A stretch of DNA of 64,000 nt from Cardinium endosymbiont of Dermatophagoides farinae (lineage in GTDB: Bacteria; Bacteroidota; Bacteroidia; Cytophagales; Amoebophilaceae): NCBI RefSeq assembly GCF_007559345.1, contig NZ_VMBH01000001.1:372001-436000 (forward strand), in the 5' to 3' direction. The translations under genes were made by a program, and so were the position numbers. The notes below the pieces were generated by a model. That model saw nothing but the letters and a program-made list of their open reading frames with translations. It ran no database searches and had not been told where the DNA came from. Positions 1 to 9,597 of the stretch are shown one piece after another (within the stretch, counting starts at the first letter, position 1; the number at the start of each line of letters is the position of its first letter).

Positions 1-1476
1 TACATAGGTCAACAATACAAGGGGAGATGGTTTGGTTTTTTATGGATGTGTTTGTATGCAACTGCTTTTTTACCTCATTTTTACTTTAAATCAGGTATTA
101 TAGATCCTTTTTTTAATTATTTTTTACTAACTGCTATCTATTTTTTATCACGTGCAGCCACACCATCCAAAGAATGGCTGTATGGCTGCGCAGGGCTATC
201 TATAGGTTTTGCCCTACTGGCTAAGGGCCCTATGGGTTTTATTATACCACTGGCTACCTTATCGTTAGCTTATACTTGGTTTAAGGGAAGCGTAGTGCGG
301 CTCAAGGGACTCATCTTAGCGCTGTTAGTGGCAACAGCTGTTTTATCCTGTTGGCTGATTCCAGAAATTTGGTCCAATGGATGCAGGTTTATTAAAGAAT
401 TTTGGGATTACCACTTACTGCTTTATCATCAACCTGTAGCTACCCATGTCCAACCTTGGTACTATCACTATTTGGTCCTTTTTTTTGGATGCTTTCCAAG
501 TTCCCTATTTGCCATCTGCTTTTTGCAAGAAAAAAGATTGATTAGACCTCTTTCGAAATCGATTTGTGATCAGCAGTTTTTAGGAGAAGCGCAGTCGAGC
601 ACCGCAGCATACTCAGATGTATGTGAGGAGCATAGACAAGCTTCGACACCAAAATTGCCATTAGAAATCGAGTTTCGAAAGAGGGCTATTCAAGGAAATT
701 ATTTTGCAGCTAATATGCAAGCCTTATGGGCAGTTGTCCTGCTGATTTTTACGCTAGTGGGTACAAAGATTGTCCATTATAGTTCCATGGCCTATTTTCC
801 TATAACCTTTTTTGCAGCTGGATTTTTTCATCAACGGATGTATAGTCTAAGAATAGGAGGAGTATTTTTAACCATTGGTCTAGTGCTAGGTAGTGTTTTA
901 ACCATTATGCCTTGGGTGATGAACCATAAAGCTGTATGGGTTCCCCTCATTAAAAACCAAACGATTAAAGATGCATTGGAGCTGCCTCTTGTATGGAACC
1001 ACTGGGATAGCATACCAGGGGTTATCTATATGATAGGCATTGTCCTAGCCTACTATTACCTTGTGCGATTGCGTTTGGTTCCTTTTATCGGAACCTTTAT
1101 GTCCATTAATATTTGTGTGCTGGCATTGTTTTTGCGTTATATAGCACCTAAGGTAGAAGCTTATACGCAAAAAGAGATGGTAGATTTCTGTAAAGCATGC
1201 AAAGGAAAGGATCTATACTTGCGTACCATTGGTTTTAAATCAGCTGCACCACTTTTCTATGCTGATCAGCCCAAAGGCTTAACGCAACCAGATATAACCT
1301 GGCTATTAGAAGGGGCTATTGATAAGCCTTGTTTTTTTATTTTATACAAAAGTGATCGCGCATCTTTGGAACATTATAAAGACATCACTTATCTAAAAAG
1401 TGCCGGATGCTTTGCGTTTTATAAACGGTTGCCTAAGCGATCGATGCAACCATATGATACCCCTGTTCCAAAATAA
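1..1476 (+). CDS. ArnT/PMT-like membrane glycosyltransferase (GT39 type), 5' end outside the window
   Basis: The frame is open from the first base, so the gene starts upstream; the ATG at 46 is internal. The product is strongly hydrophobic, with at least eight predicted membrane segments, and has the layout of lipid-phosphate-sugar glycosyltransferases (PMT/ArnT superfamily). A TKIVHYSSMAYFP segment corresponds to the conserved K-x-x-HY-x-x-P-x-YP region of that family. Such enzymes move sugars from polyprenyl-phosphate carriers to protein or lipid on the outer face of the inner membrane; the substrate cannot be read here. About 48 residues (nt 544-687) between two membrane segments are encoded by an in-frame mobile repeat. 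Family assignment is fairly sure, exact substrate unknown. Confidence 0.72.
   Translation, partial: YIGQQYKGRWFGFLWMCLYATAFLPHFYFKSGIIDPFFNYFLLTAIYFLSRAATPSKEWLYGCAGLSIGFALLAKGPMGFIIPLATLSLAYTWFKGSVVRLKGLILALLVATAVLSCWLIPEIWSNGCRFIKEFWDYHLLLYHQPVATHVQPWYYHYLVLFFGCFPSSLFAICFLQEKRLIRPLSKSICDQQFLGEAQSSTAAYSDVCEEHRQASTPKLPLEIEFRKRAIQGNYFAANMQALWAVVLLIFTLVGTKIVHYSSMAYFPITFFAAGFFHQRMYSLRIGGVFLTIGLVLGSVLTIMPWVMNHKAVWVPLIKNQTIKDALELPLVWNHWDSIPGVIYMIGIVLAYYYLVRLRLVPFIGTFMSINICVLALFLRYIAPKVEAYTQKEMVDFCKACKGKDLYLRTIGFKSAAPLFYADQPKGLTQPDITWLLEGAIDKPCFFILYKSDRASLEHYKDITYLKSAGCFAFYKRLPKRSMQPYDTPVPK
544..687 (+). repeat. MITE-like element, copy read in frame inside the glycosyltransferase
   Basis: This copy starts AGACCTCTTTCGAAATCG and ends with a near reverse complement (CGAGTTTCGAAAGAGGGCT). 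It is flanked by ATT direct duplications (541-543 and 688-690). Element plus duplication is 147 bp, exactly 49 codons, inserted on a codon boundary. Compared with other copies it has one extra base and a change at about 618-621, which removes the in-frame TAA that the other copies carry. Confidence 0.9.
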
Positions 1477-1606
1477 GCGGGAACGGATCCTGAAATAAAG
1501 TTGCGATTGGAACAATTCTCTATTCACTAATTTTTATCATCAGATTCCTAGAATGGTTTAATTATGTACTGCTTACTAAGCGGATAGGCGCTTCTTGTGC
1601 TTTTAA

Positions 1607-2845
1607 TTAGCTAACCGTAACGGTGCACTGAAAGGCTTGTGTTTTGCTATTCTTTTCATTTTTGGCTACTGTGATCCTTAATACGTATGCACCAGGTTTT
1701 AAGGGGAATTGTTCCGGTAGGGGAAAGGTTATACCAGAGCTGCCTATTGCTTCCCCTTTAAGACGATTTAACCCTAGTTTTGGCGTATGATAATTGTTTG
1801 TGTTTGTTTTTTTGAGTGAAATAGTCTTAATAACATATTCCTCGGTTATACCGATTATTTCTAGCGTTATAGATTTCGTGGTGCCAACTTTTATGGTAAT
1901 ATCTTTTAAGCCAACGCTTGGTGACTCAGATGTGGTATCATTTTGCGGCTTCTCCTCCGCTATATTTTTGGAAGGATTAGCCCTATCATTTTTGGAAGCA
2001 TCTTTCGTTATATTTTTGGAAGCATCGGCCTCTATGTTTTTGAAATCATCTTCCGCTATATTCTTGGAAGCATCTTCGTCTATATTTTTGGAAGCATCGG
2101 CCTCATCTTTGCTTGGGCAATCATTTTGTACCATTGTGTTACTATTGTATGCTGCTATGGTTTGTTTTGCGCTACATGATTCATTTTGCTTTTCATTTTT
2201 TGCTTTATCGTTAATAACTTGAATCGTACATTCTACCCATTGTTCTGTTGGCCGACTACCTTTTCCTGTTTTACCTATTTTAAGTTTTAATTCGTAATAC
2301 CCATCTTGCTGCCTTGGATTAGTAGTTAAGGTAATGGGTAAACCAGTAGGGGGTATCGGCTGTTTAAGACGCTTTTTATAATCCTCAGTTATTCCAAATT
2401 TTCCTGTGCAATAGGTTCCATTTTTGCTTATTGAAATAGACTTAATGATATATCCCTCTGTGTTGCCGTTTGCTTTTAGCCTTATGGATTGCGTTGTTCC
2501 GGCATTTATGGTGATCTCTTCTAGCCTTATGGATTGCGTTGTTCCAGCTTTTATGGTAGTGTCTTCTAATTCAAATTTTGGTGGGGCTTGATCTGGTTGT
2601 TTTGGATCTGCTTGCAAGGGTTTACTATTTCCTGCGGAAGTAATCCCATCATCTTGTTGCGCTGTTGAGATTGAGATTGAGTGGGTCTTTAAAGCATTTT
2701 GTTGTTGTTTTTGGTCTTCAAAGATAAGATCAATCTGTTTAGAAGCCATTTCGTTTTTACAAGATGTAATATCTGTCAAAAACAAAAAGACTGAAAAAAG
2801 GCGATATAATCCGATAAGCTGATTGAGTATAAATATAATAAGCAT
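1607..2845 (-). CDS. Putative surface lipoprotein with duplicated domain and SKN-repeat linker
   Basis: This 412-residue protein has a hydrophobic N-terminus followed by ITSCKN, which reads as a lipobox with Cys near residue 29, so it is probably a lipoprotein. The body has two related modules of about 110 residues, each opening with a TIK(V/A)GTT(K/Q)SI stretch and ending in a beta-rich CT(V/I) segment. They flank a low-complexity linker of about seven units based on DASKNIxED (nt about 1960-2110). A 45-bp stretch near 2480-2550 is also tandemly duplicated (AGTTQSIRLEE twice). The modules look like Ig-like or cadherin-like beta-sandwiches, but I recognise no family. The gene stands alone, facing away from tyrS. 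Confidence 0.6.
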   Translation of the reverse strand: MLIIFILNQLIGLYRLFSVFLFLTDITSCKNEMASKQIDLIFEDQKQQQNALKTHSISISTAQQDDGITSAGNSKPLQADPKQPDQAPPKFELEDTTIKAGTTQSIRLEEITINAGTTQSIRLKANGNTEGYIIKSISISKNGTYCTGKFGITEDYKKRLKQPIPPTGLPITLTTNPRQQDGYYELKLKIGKTGKGSRPTEQWVECTIQVINDKAKNEKQNESCSAKQTIAAYNSNTMVQNDCPSKDEADASKNIDEDASKNIAEDDFKNIEADASKNITKDASKNDRANPSKNIAEEKPQNDTTSESPSVGLKDITIKVGTTKSITLEIIGITEEYVIKTISLKKTNTNNYHTPKLGLNRLKGEAIGSSGITFPLPEQFPLKPGAYVLRITVAKNEKNSKTQAFQCTVTVS

Positions 2846-3032
2846 GACAGAAGGTCTGTTAATGTAGCGTGTAAGTAAACTAGATTTCGATTAACTTACA
2901 TAAAATAATCTGAGTCAACAATAGGGGCATGCAAATCACCACTTTGTGGCCTGTTGGCTGTTTTGTGCTTTGCAACTTTCTGGTTGGTTGATCGGGTGTT
3001 TTATAAAAATTTGACTGCAATGGCCTTTCATT

Positions 3033-3174
3033 AGACCTTCTGGAAAACCTATTTCTAATGGCAATTTTGGTGTCGAAGCTTGTCTATGCTCCTCAAATAC
3101 ATTTAGTATTCTGCGGTGCTCGACTGCACTTCTCCTAAAAACTGCTGATCACAAATAGGTTTTGCAGAAGGTCT
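3033..3174 (-). repeat. MITE-like element, full copy
   Basis: The inverted termini are AGACCTTCTGGAAAACC at the left and its near complement ending GCAGAAGGTCT at the right. ATT direct duplications flank it (3030-3032 and 3175-3177). It lies in the 388-bp gap between the lipoprotein gene and tyrS, about 60 bp before the tyrS ATG; no other gene is visible in that gap. Confidence 0.9.
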
Positions 3175-3233
3175 ATTATTGTCATGTTTTATAATATTAC
3201 CTATCTTAAGATCCTTTTATTCGTTTAAGTGAT

Positions 3234-4523
3234 ATGAAAAATTTTATTGCCAGTTTACGCTGGCGTGGTATGATCCATGATATGGTTCCAGGTACAGCCG
3301 AACATCTAAGCAGCGGCATGGCTACTGGGTATGTTGGTTTTGACCCTTCTGCACCTTCTTTGCATCTAGGAAATTTGGTGGCGATTATGTTGTTAAAGCA
3401 CTTCCAAGAAGCGGGCCATCAGCCTATTGCACTAGTGGGTGGCGCTACGGGCATGATTGGAGATCCTTCTGGACGTAGCCAAGAACGCCTGTTTTTAACA
3501 GAAGAAGTATTGCGTTACAATGAATCCTGTATTGCCAAACAATTGGAAAAGTTTTTAGACTTTTCTACTGGCCAAAATAAGGCTCTTCTATTAAATAATT
3601 TTGATTGGTTTAAAGATATTTCTTTCTTAAGCTTGTTGCGTGAGGTAGGCAAACACATACCTATTGGCTATATGATGGCTAAAGATAGTGTCAAGCAACG
3701 CATAGAGACCGGTATCTCTTATACCGAATTTTCCTATCAATTGTTACAAGCCTATGATTTTTATTATCTCTATCTACATAAAAATGTAACCCTACAAATG
3801 GGTGGGTCTGATCAATGGGGCAATTTAACTACAGGTGTTGAGCTGATTCGTAAAAAAGCGCAATGTCAAGCTTTTGCGGTCACTGCTCCTTTGCTGACCC
3901 GTGCGGATGGTACCAAATTTGGGAAAACAGCCTCTGGTAGCAATATATGGCTAGATCCAGCGAAAACATCTCCTTATGAACTCTATCAGTTTTTGTTGAA
4001 TGGTGGTGATCATGAAGTAGAAAAGTTGATTAAAATATTTTCTTTTTGTACACAAGAGGAGGTAGAAGCGTTTATTTTGGCACACCAGGCCAAACCCGAA
4101 ATGCGGCTGTTGCAGCAAACACTAGCTAAGATTGTCACCACTATGGTGCATTCAGAAGCAGCTTGTAGGCAAGCCATGGTTTGTAGCAATATTCTTTTTG
4201 GCCATACTGACTCAGTAGAGGCGCTCTATGCACTCAGTGAAGAGGACTTGCTGAATGTCTGTATCACGATACCTAAGGTGCCTATTGCAAGAACTGCTTT
4301 AGAGGCAGTAGATACAATGGTTTCTTTATTATCTGTGGCTACGGAAAATCGTATTATTCCTTCTAAATCAGAAGCAAGACGCGTAATTGCTTCATCTGGT
4401 ATGAAGGTCAATAAGGTATTGATTACTGATCCTTATAAGAAACCGGATGTTGCCTTGTTACATAATCGTTATCTATTGGTGCAAAAAGGAAAAAAGAATT
4501 ACTACCTTATTGTTGTTGAATAA
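3234..4523 (+). CDS. tyrS: Tyrosyl-tRNA synthetase
   Basis: TyrRS charges tRNA-Tyr with tyrosine in the cytoplasm. The 429-residue protein has the normal bacterial length. The class I HIGH-equivalent HLGN is near residue 46, followed by the GGATGMIGDPSG nucleotide-binding segment. The KMSKS-equivalent is KFGKT near residue 230. The C-terminus is an S4-like RNA-binding domain (SKSEARRVIASSGMKVN). The frame is intact, in contrast to several other synthesis genes here. The gene is followed after 15 bp by comM on the same strand. Confidence 0.97.
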   Translation: MKNFIASLRWRGMIHDMVPGTAEHLSSGMATGYVGFDPSAPSLHLGNLVAIMLLKHFQEAGHQPIALVGGATGMIGDPSGRSQERLFLTEEVLRYNESCIAKQLEKFLDFSTGQNKALLLNNFDWFKDISFLSLLREVGKHIPIGYMMAKDSVKQRIETGISYTEFSYQLLQAYDFYYLYLHKNVTLQMGGSDQWGNLTTGVELIRKKAQCQAFAVTAPLLTRADGTKFGKTASGSNIWLDPAKTSPYELYQFLLNGGDHEVEKLIKIFSFCTQEEVEAFILAHQAKPEMRLLQQTLAKIVTTMVHSEAACRQAMVCSNILFGHTDSVEALYALSEEDLLNVCITIPKVPIARTALEAVDTMVSLLSVATENRIIPSKSEARRVIASSGMKVNKVLITDPYKKPDVALLHNRYLLVQKGKKNYYLIVVE

Positions 4524-4538
4524 TTTTTTTATAAAAAG

Positions 4539-6077
4539 ATGATCACTAGCTCTTTTAGCAGTGCGGTATATGGTGTAGATGCTTTTATTATATCCATAGA
4601 GGTAAGTATTGTAAGTGGGACGAGTCTATTTATGGTAGGGCTTCCAGATAATGCGATTAAAGAGAGCCAGCACCGAATAGAATCGGTATTAAAACATATT
4701 AAATGCACAATGCCTCGGCAGCGTGTGATTGTAAACCTTGCGCCAGCGGATATACGTAAGGAGGGGCTGCTTATGATCTACCGATTGCCTTATCTATTTT
4801 ACATGCCTCAGAACAATATAATTTATCCCGGTTGTCTACCTATGTGATTATGGGTGAATTGGCTTTAGATGGAACCTTGAGGCCGGTAAAAGGGGTATTG
4901 CCTATTGCCATTGAAGCCCATAAGCATGCCTTTAAAGGTATTATTGTGCCAGAAAAGAATGGTCCAGAGGCGGGTATTGTGCGTAAAATAGAGGTTATTG
5001 CTGTTAACCATATTACAGAAGCCATTGAATTCTTATCAGGGGAACGTACCATTCATCCTGTAGAGGTAGATACACGTAACCTCTTTGAAGCGCAATCAGA
5101 TGCCTATGCAGTAGATTTTGCAGATGTACAAGGGCAAGAAAATATCAAAAGGGCTTTGGAAATTGCAGCAGCTGGCGGTCATAATGTCATTATGATTGGA
5201 CCTCCTGGGGCAGGTAAGACCATGTTGGCCAAGCGGTTGCCCTCTATTTTGCCTCCTTTTACCTTGGCTGAAACACTAGAAACCACTAAAATTTATTCTG
5301 TAATTGGCCGAATGGATAGCCAGTATGGACTGTTTGTCTATACGGCCTTTTCGTGCGCCTCACCATACGATTAGTGATGTAGCATTGGTAGGAGGGGGCA
5401 CTTTCCCGCAACCGGGTGAGATTTCTTTGGCCCATCATGGCGTGCTTTTTTTAGATGAATTACCAGAGTTTAGACGGAGCGTACTAGAAGTGATGCGTCA
5501 ACCTTTGGAAGATGGTAAAGTGGTGATTTCAAGAGCTAAATTTTCCATTGAGTTTCCAGCTAACTTTATGCTTATTGCCAGCATGAATCCTTGTCCCTGT
5601 GGTTATTACAACCATCCTGAAAAAGAATGTGTGTGTAGTACGGTTCATGTGCAACGTTATCTCAATAAGGTCAGTGGACCACTGTTGGATAGGATAGATC
5701 TACATGTAGAAGTGGTACCCATACTCTTTGAAGAATTAACTGCTTCCAAAAAAAATGAACCAAGCCATCTGATTCGGGAACGTGTGGTGCAGGCTAGGAA
5801 GATACAGGAAAAACGTTTTCAAGATCATAGACAACTCTATACCAATGCACGTATGTCTTCTGCAATGACTAAAATGTTTTGTCCTATTTCAAAGGCTGGG
5901 CAAAAGCTATTGCAAGTAGCCATGGAAAAATTGGGGCTTTCAGCAAGAGCGTACGAAAGAATTTTAAAAGTATCTAGAACCATTGCAGATTTAGCAGGTA
6001 GTCAAAATATATCAGAAGTCCATTTAGCTGAAGCCATTCAATACCGTAGCTTGGATCGAGCAGGATGGGGGAGTTAA
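4539..6077 (+). pseudogene. comM: ComM/YifB-family Mg-chelatase-like ATPase, disrupted by two frameshifts
   Basis: ComM-family AAA+ helicases act in branch migration during DNA uptake and recombination. The product is recoverable across three frames. The N-terminal domain begins with VYGVDAF and GLPDNAIKES. The Walker A motif is GPPGAGKTM, followed by RPFRAPHHTISD, LFLDELPEF and the C-terminal zinc-like segment NPCPCGYYNHPEKECVC. The first break is at the GGGG run at 4763-4766, where one missing G restores KEGAAYDLPIAL. The second is at TTT 5333-5335, where one surplus T explains the shift into RPFRAPHH. No other stop interrupts the composite of about 512 codons. It could be a true pseudogene or a sequence error; homopolymer context favours the latter. 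Confidence 0.85.
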
Positions 6078-6090
6078 GGAATTTTTTCCT

Positions 6091-6116
6091 TTAGAAATAG
6101 GTTTTGCAGAAGGTCT
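6091..6116 (+). repeat. MITE-like element, right-end fragment only
   Basis: The sequence TTAGAAATAGGTTTTGCAGA followed by AGGTCT is the right terminus of the repeat, with no left end upstream. It sits 14 bp after the comM stop, in the gap between convergent genes. Confidence 0.75.
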
Positions 6117-6129
6117 ATGGATACCATTA

Positions 6130-8229
6130 TTAGGTAGTTTGTAGCTTCCAAAGCTTAGCATATAATCCTTTTTGTTGCAGTAAACGATCATGGGTACCTT
6201 CCTCAATCATTCTACCTTGATCCAATACCAAAATGTGATCGGCCTGTTTAATGGTACCCAGTCGATGGGCGATGCTGATAACCGTGCGATCGTGGCAAAT
6301 AGCATCTATATTAGCCATAATGGCTGCTTCAGATTCATAATCAAGGGCAGCAGTAGCCTCATCTAGAATCAGGATCTTTGGATTACTCAATAAAGCTCTA
6401 GCTAGTGCAATGCGCTGACGCTGTCCACCCGATAAACCGCTACCTCTTTCTCCTATATGGGTCTGGTAGCCTTCTGGCAAAGCATTAATAAAACCATCCG
6501 CTCCAGCTAGTTTCACAGCTTGTATCACTTGATCTTGGCTTGCTTGTGGCGCACATAATGTGATGTTATCGAGTATTGATCCAGCAAATAACATGTTGTC
6601 TTGCAGTACTACACCCATGCTACGACGCAATGCATTGGCATCCATAATGGCTATATCCATACCATCTATTAAGATGCTTCCTTTCTGTGGCCTATGTAGT
6701 CGTTGCAATAATCTGGTTAACGTACTTTTACCAGAACCAGAAGGTCCTGTAATCCCTATAAATGTACCAGCTTCTATCGTAAAAGAGAGATTGCTTAAAA
6801 CCTCTGGTGTATCATCCTGGTAGCGAAAACTTAGATGCTGAAATGCTATTTTTCCCTTTACAGCTGGCAAGGATGCGACGCTTTTGCTTCCTGTTTCTGA
6901 TTCAGTATATAAAATATCTCCAATACGGCGTAGGGTAATCATGGTATGCTGAAAGTCCTGCCAGATTTGTGCCAAACGTAAAATAGGCTGGGTTACATGA
7001 CTGGCCAGCATATTGAAAGCGACCAGTCCGCCAACCGTTAGTTCTCCCTTAAGCACAGTCTTTACGCCTAGCCATAATAACCATGCAGTAGTAAGTTTTT
7101 GTATGAGGCTAATACCTTGTCCAGCTGTGATGGCCACTTTTTTAGCTGAAAAGGCCTCACGTAGTTGACCAGCCAATACTTGCTGCCACTGTTTAAGAAA
7201 ATCTGGTTCCGTAGCAGTAGCCTTTAGCACCTCTATACCGGTTATGGTTTCAGTTAAATAGGCGGTAGACAGCGCATTCGCATCATATGCTCTGGTGGTA
7301 CGATAACGGATGATTTGGCTCATGATTAGCCAAAATAGGGCATATGCTATTAAAGATACTACCACGAGCCAGGCTAATGTGGTAGCATAGCTAAACATGA
7401 CCCCTATAAATAGTGAGATAAACACAATATCTAGCACCAGCATTAAGACTGATCCAGTTAAAAACTGACGAATATGATCCATCTCTCTTACTCGTGCTAC
7501 AATTTGTCCCGTTTGTCTCTGCAAAAAGTAGTTTAATGGTAAAGTGAGCAGATGGCGATAGAGTTTAGCCGACCATTCAGCATGTATCTTGTTAGATAAG
7601 TTGGTAAATATTTTACTTCTTAAGCAACTATAGACAGGCTCTGCTATGGCAAGGGATAACATGGCTATAGCCAGTACATGTAAACTAGTCAGCCCTCTAC
7701 TGACTAGTACGCGATCTATAACATTTTGAAACAGCAATGGGCTTACCAATGCCATCAATTGTAGTACCAAAGACAAAACCAATACATCCCGCAGCTGGCC
7801 TATATGCCGCAATATAGAGGGCAAAAACCAGTATATACCAGAGGTAATATCAGCAACTTGAAGCTCTTTTTCAGCTAGTAAAACTATTGGCGTATGCTGC
7901 GTAATCTTAGGCAATGGTTCTTGATAGCGCATTTGGGTGGCTATATCATACCGCCAACAGGATCCATCTGATTCAATTTTTTCAATAATATTCCATTGTC
8001 CATTTAAACAAATAAGTATAGGCACAGGTAATGCTAAAAGATTCCGATCAAATTTTTCATACCATTTGGCATGTAAGCCCATTTTTTTAGCTGATTTACA
8101 TAGATCCAAAGCGGTTAATTGGGCCGCATCTGTGCCAAGGCTATGATAAAGTGTTTCCTCTGTTACGATTACTTCAAAGTACTGAGGCGCCTTTAATAAG
8201 GCTGGTATACCATATTTTCCTTTAATCAT
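6130..8229 (-). CDS. HlyB-like ABC exporter (type I secretion ATPase/permease)
   Basis: This 699-residue protein is a full-length peptidase-like-domain ABC exporter that would drive substrate export from the inner membrane. Residues 1-125 form a C39-like domain without an obvious catalytic Cys, as in HlyB, where this domain binds rather than cleaves substrate. Membrane segments span about 150-430. The nucleotide-binding domain has Walker A GPSGSGKS (495-502), signature LSGGQ (599-603), Walker B ILILDE (619-624) and an H-loop His near 655. Its start overlaps the HlyD-like gene by 4 bp (ATGA-type coupling). It is the last gene of the secretion cluster. Its substrate is not evident from sequence. 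Confidence 0.9.
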   Translation of the reverse strand: MIKGKYGIPALLKAPQYFEVIVTEETLYHSLGTDAAQLTALDLCKSAKKMGLHAKWYEKFDRNLLALPVPILICLNGQWNIIEKIESDGSCWRYDIATQMRYQEPLPKITQHTPIVLLAEKELQVADITSGIYWFLPSILRHIGQLRDVLVLSLVLQLMALVSPLLFQNVIDRVLVSRGLTSLHVLAIAMLSLAIAEPVYSCLRSKIFTNLSNKIHAEWSAKLYRHLLTLPLNYFLQRQTGQIVARVREMDHIRQFLTGSVLMLVLDIVFISLFIGVMFSYATTLAWLVVVSLIAYALFWLIMSQIIRYRTTRAYDANALSTAYLTETITGIEVLKATATEPDFLKQWQQVLAGQLREAFSAKKVAITAGQGISLIQKLTTAWLLWLGVKTVLKGELTVGGLVAFNMLASHVTQPILRLAQIWQDFQHTMITLRRIGDILYTESETGSKSVASLPAVKGKIAFQHLSFRYQDDTPEVLSNLSFTIEAGTFIGITGPSGSGKSTLTRLLQRLHRPQKGSILIDGMDIAIMDANALRRSMGVVLQDNMLFAGSILDNITLCAPQASQDQVIQAVKLAGADGFINALPEGYQTHIGERGSGLSGGQRQRIALARALLSNPKILILDEATAALDYESEAAIMANIDAICHDRTVISIAHRLGTIKQADHILVLDQGRMIEEGTHDRLLQQKGLYAKLWKLQTT

Positions 8230-9578
8230 GGTTCTCGACAGGATTGTGATCTATAGGCGCTAATGGGGCTAAGTAAATAATCTATTACACGCCTTTTTCC
8301 AATTTTAATTTCAGCAGTGATGGCCATACCAGGGGTTAAGCTTACTGGTTTGCCATGAACCATGATATAATTTTGTTCAAGTTCAATTTGGGCTGGAAAA
8401 ACGGATTCGGTAGTATAAGGTCTATTGCGTTTAACCGAATCACGCGATAGGTTGAGTACCTTACCATTAATCGTGCCATAACGGCTGTAAGGAAAGGCTT
8501 CAACTTTTACCGTAACCCATTGCCCAGGGCTAACAAAACCTATGTGGCTATTGGTAATATCAATTTCTGCTTGTTTAGGCGCATCATGTGGCGCAATAAT
8601 CATTAAGGTTTGGCCAGCTTGGACGATACCCCCAATGGTATGCACAGCAAGTTGTTGTACGATGCCATCTAGTGGCGCTTCTAAGATCTGTAAACGGCTA
8701 CGATCTTGCGCTTTGGCCAATTCTTGCGTTGCTATTAATAGCGCAGCTGCTGCTTTATTTAAACCATCATGCCAGGTTTTATGTGTTTGTGTTATATAGC
8801 TGATTTTATCCTTTTTCAGCCTATTGGCCCGTGCTTGTAATATTTTTAGCTCTTTGTGTTTGGTAGCTATTGATAGTTTTGTTTCTAATGCTTCTTTTTC
8901 TTTGGCTAGTAGTTCCATTTTAGGCATAATGTTAGATTTTGCCAGTTTACGGCTGGAGGCCAGACGTTGTTCTATGTTATGCAGTAGTTTTTGTAAATAT
9001 TTTATACTGGTCTGGTTAGCTATTTGTTCAGATCGGTTAATGGCTAGGTTTGTATCAAACTTGTTTAACATGGCTTGATGTGCTTGCCAAGTGCTCATAA
9101 GGTGTGCTTTAGTTCTTGCTGCTATGGATTTTTCTATATCATTGGGTATGATGAAATCCTTTAAGGGTTGGCTACTCAGCAATGCTTTATAGCGTGCCAG
9201 TTCTAATTGCCCGAAAGATTTTTGTGCCTCGTGGCGACGCATCTCTTGTGCAGATCCTGCTATGTTTAGTACCAATAACTTATCTCCTGCTTTAACATGT
9301 GTTCCATCTTTTACTAATATTTCTGCTATCTTACCAGGTTCATAAGGTTGAATATGCTGCGAGCGGCTGGGTAAGATAAGCCTGCCATAGGCAGTAGCAT
9401 GAATATCTAATTCACCCCACAAAGCCCAAATGAATGCCAGCGATACCAATATACTGATGACTATAGCGGTTACCCTAGCACTCGGTGAAGGCGGACGCTC
9501 CATCGATTCAATATAAGAAGGTAAAAATTCGTATGAATCATAGCGATCTTTCCGGCTAGTAGCATATAATGGTTTCAT
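8226..9578 (-). CDS. HlyD-like periplasmic adaptor of a type I secretion system
   Basis: The 450-residue protein links the inner-membrane exporter to an outer-membrane channel. One membrane helix lies near residues 37-57. It is followed by a half-lipoyl (GKIAEILVKDGTHVKAGDKLL), a long coiled-coil hairpin (about 110-290) and the second half-lipoyl (APLDGIVQQL), then a beta-barrel C-terminal domain. Length and order match HlyD/LapC adaptors. It lies between two ABC exporter genes on the same strand, 19 bp after one and overlapping the other by 4 bp. No TolC-like partner is in the window. Confidence 0.9.
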   Translation of the reverse strand: MKPLYATSRKDRYDSYEFLPSYIESMERPPSPSARVTAIVISILVSLAFIWALWGELDIHATAYGRLILPSRSQHIQPYEPGKIAEILVKDGTHVKAGDKLLVLNIAGSAQEMRRHEAQKSFGQLELARYKALLSSQPLKDFIIPNDIEKSIAARTKAHLMSTWQAHQAMLNKFDTNLAINRSEQIANQTSIKYLQKLLHNIEQRLASSRKLAKSNIMPKMELLAKEKEALETKLSIATKHKELKILQARANRLKKDKISYITQTHKTWHDGLNKAAAALLIATQELAKAQDRSRLQILEAPLDGIVQQLAVHTIGGIVQAGQTLMIIAPHDAPKQAEIDITNSHIGFVSPGQWVTVKVEAFPYSRYGTINGKVLNLSRDSVKRNRPYTTESVFPAQIELEQNYIMVHGKPVSLTPGMAITAEIKIGKRRVIDYLLSPISAYRSQSCREP

Positions 9579-9597
9579 GGTTTGCTAAAATTAAACT

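Noticed and set aside
1794-2222. 142-codon plus-strand frame
   Set aside because: It is the complement of the SKN-repeat linker of the lipoprotein gene, with hydrophobic low-complexity composition.
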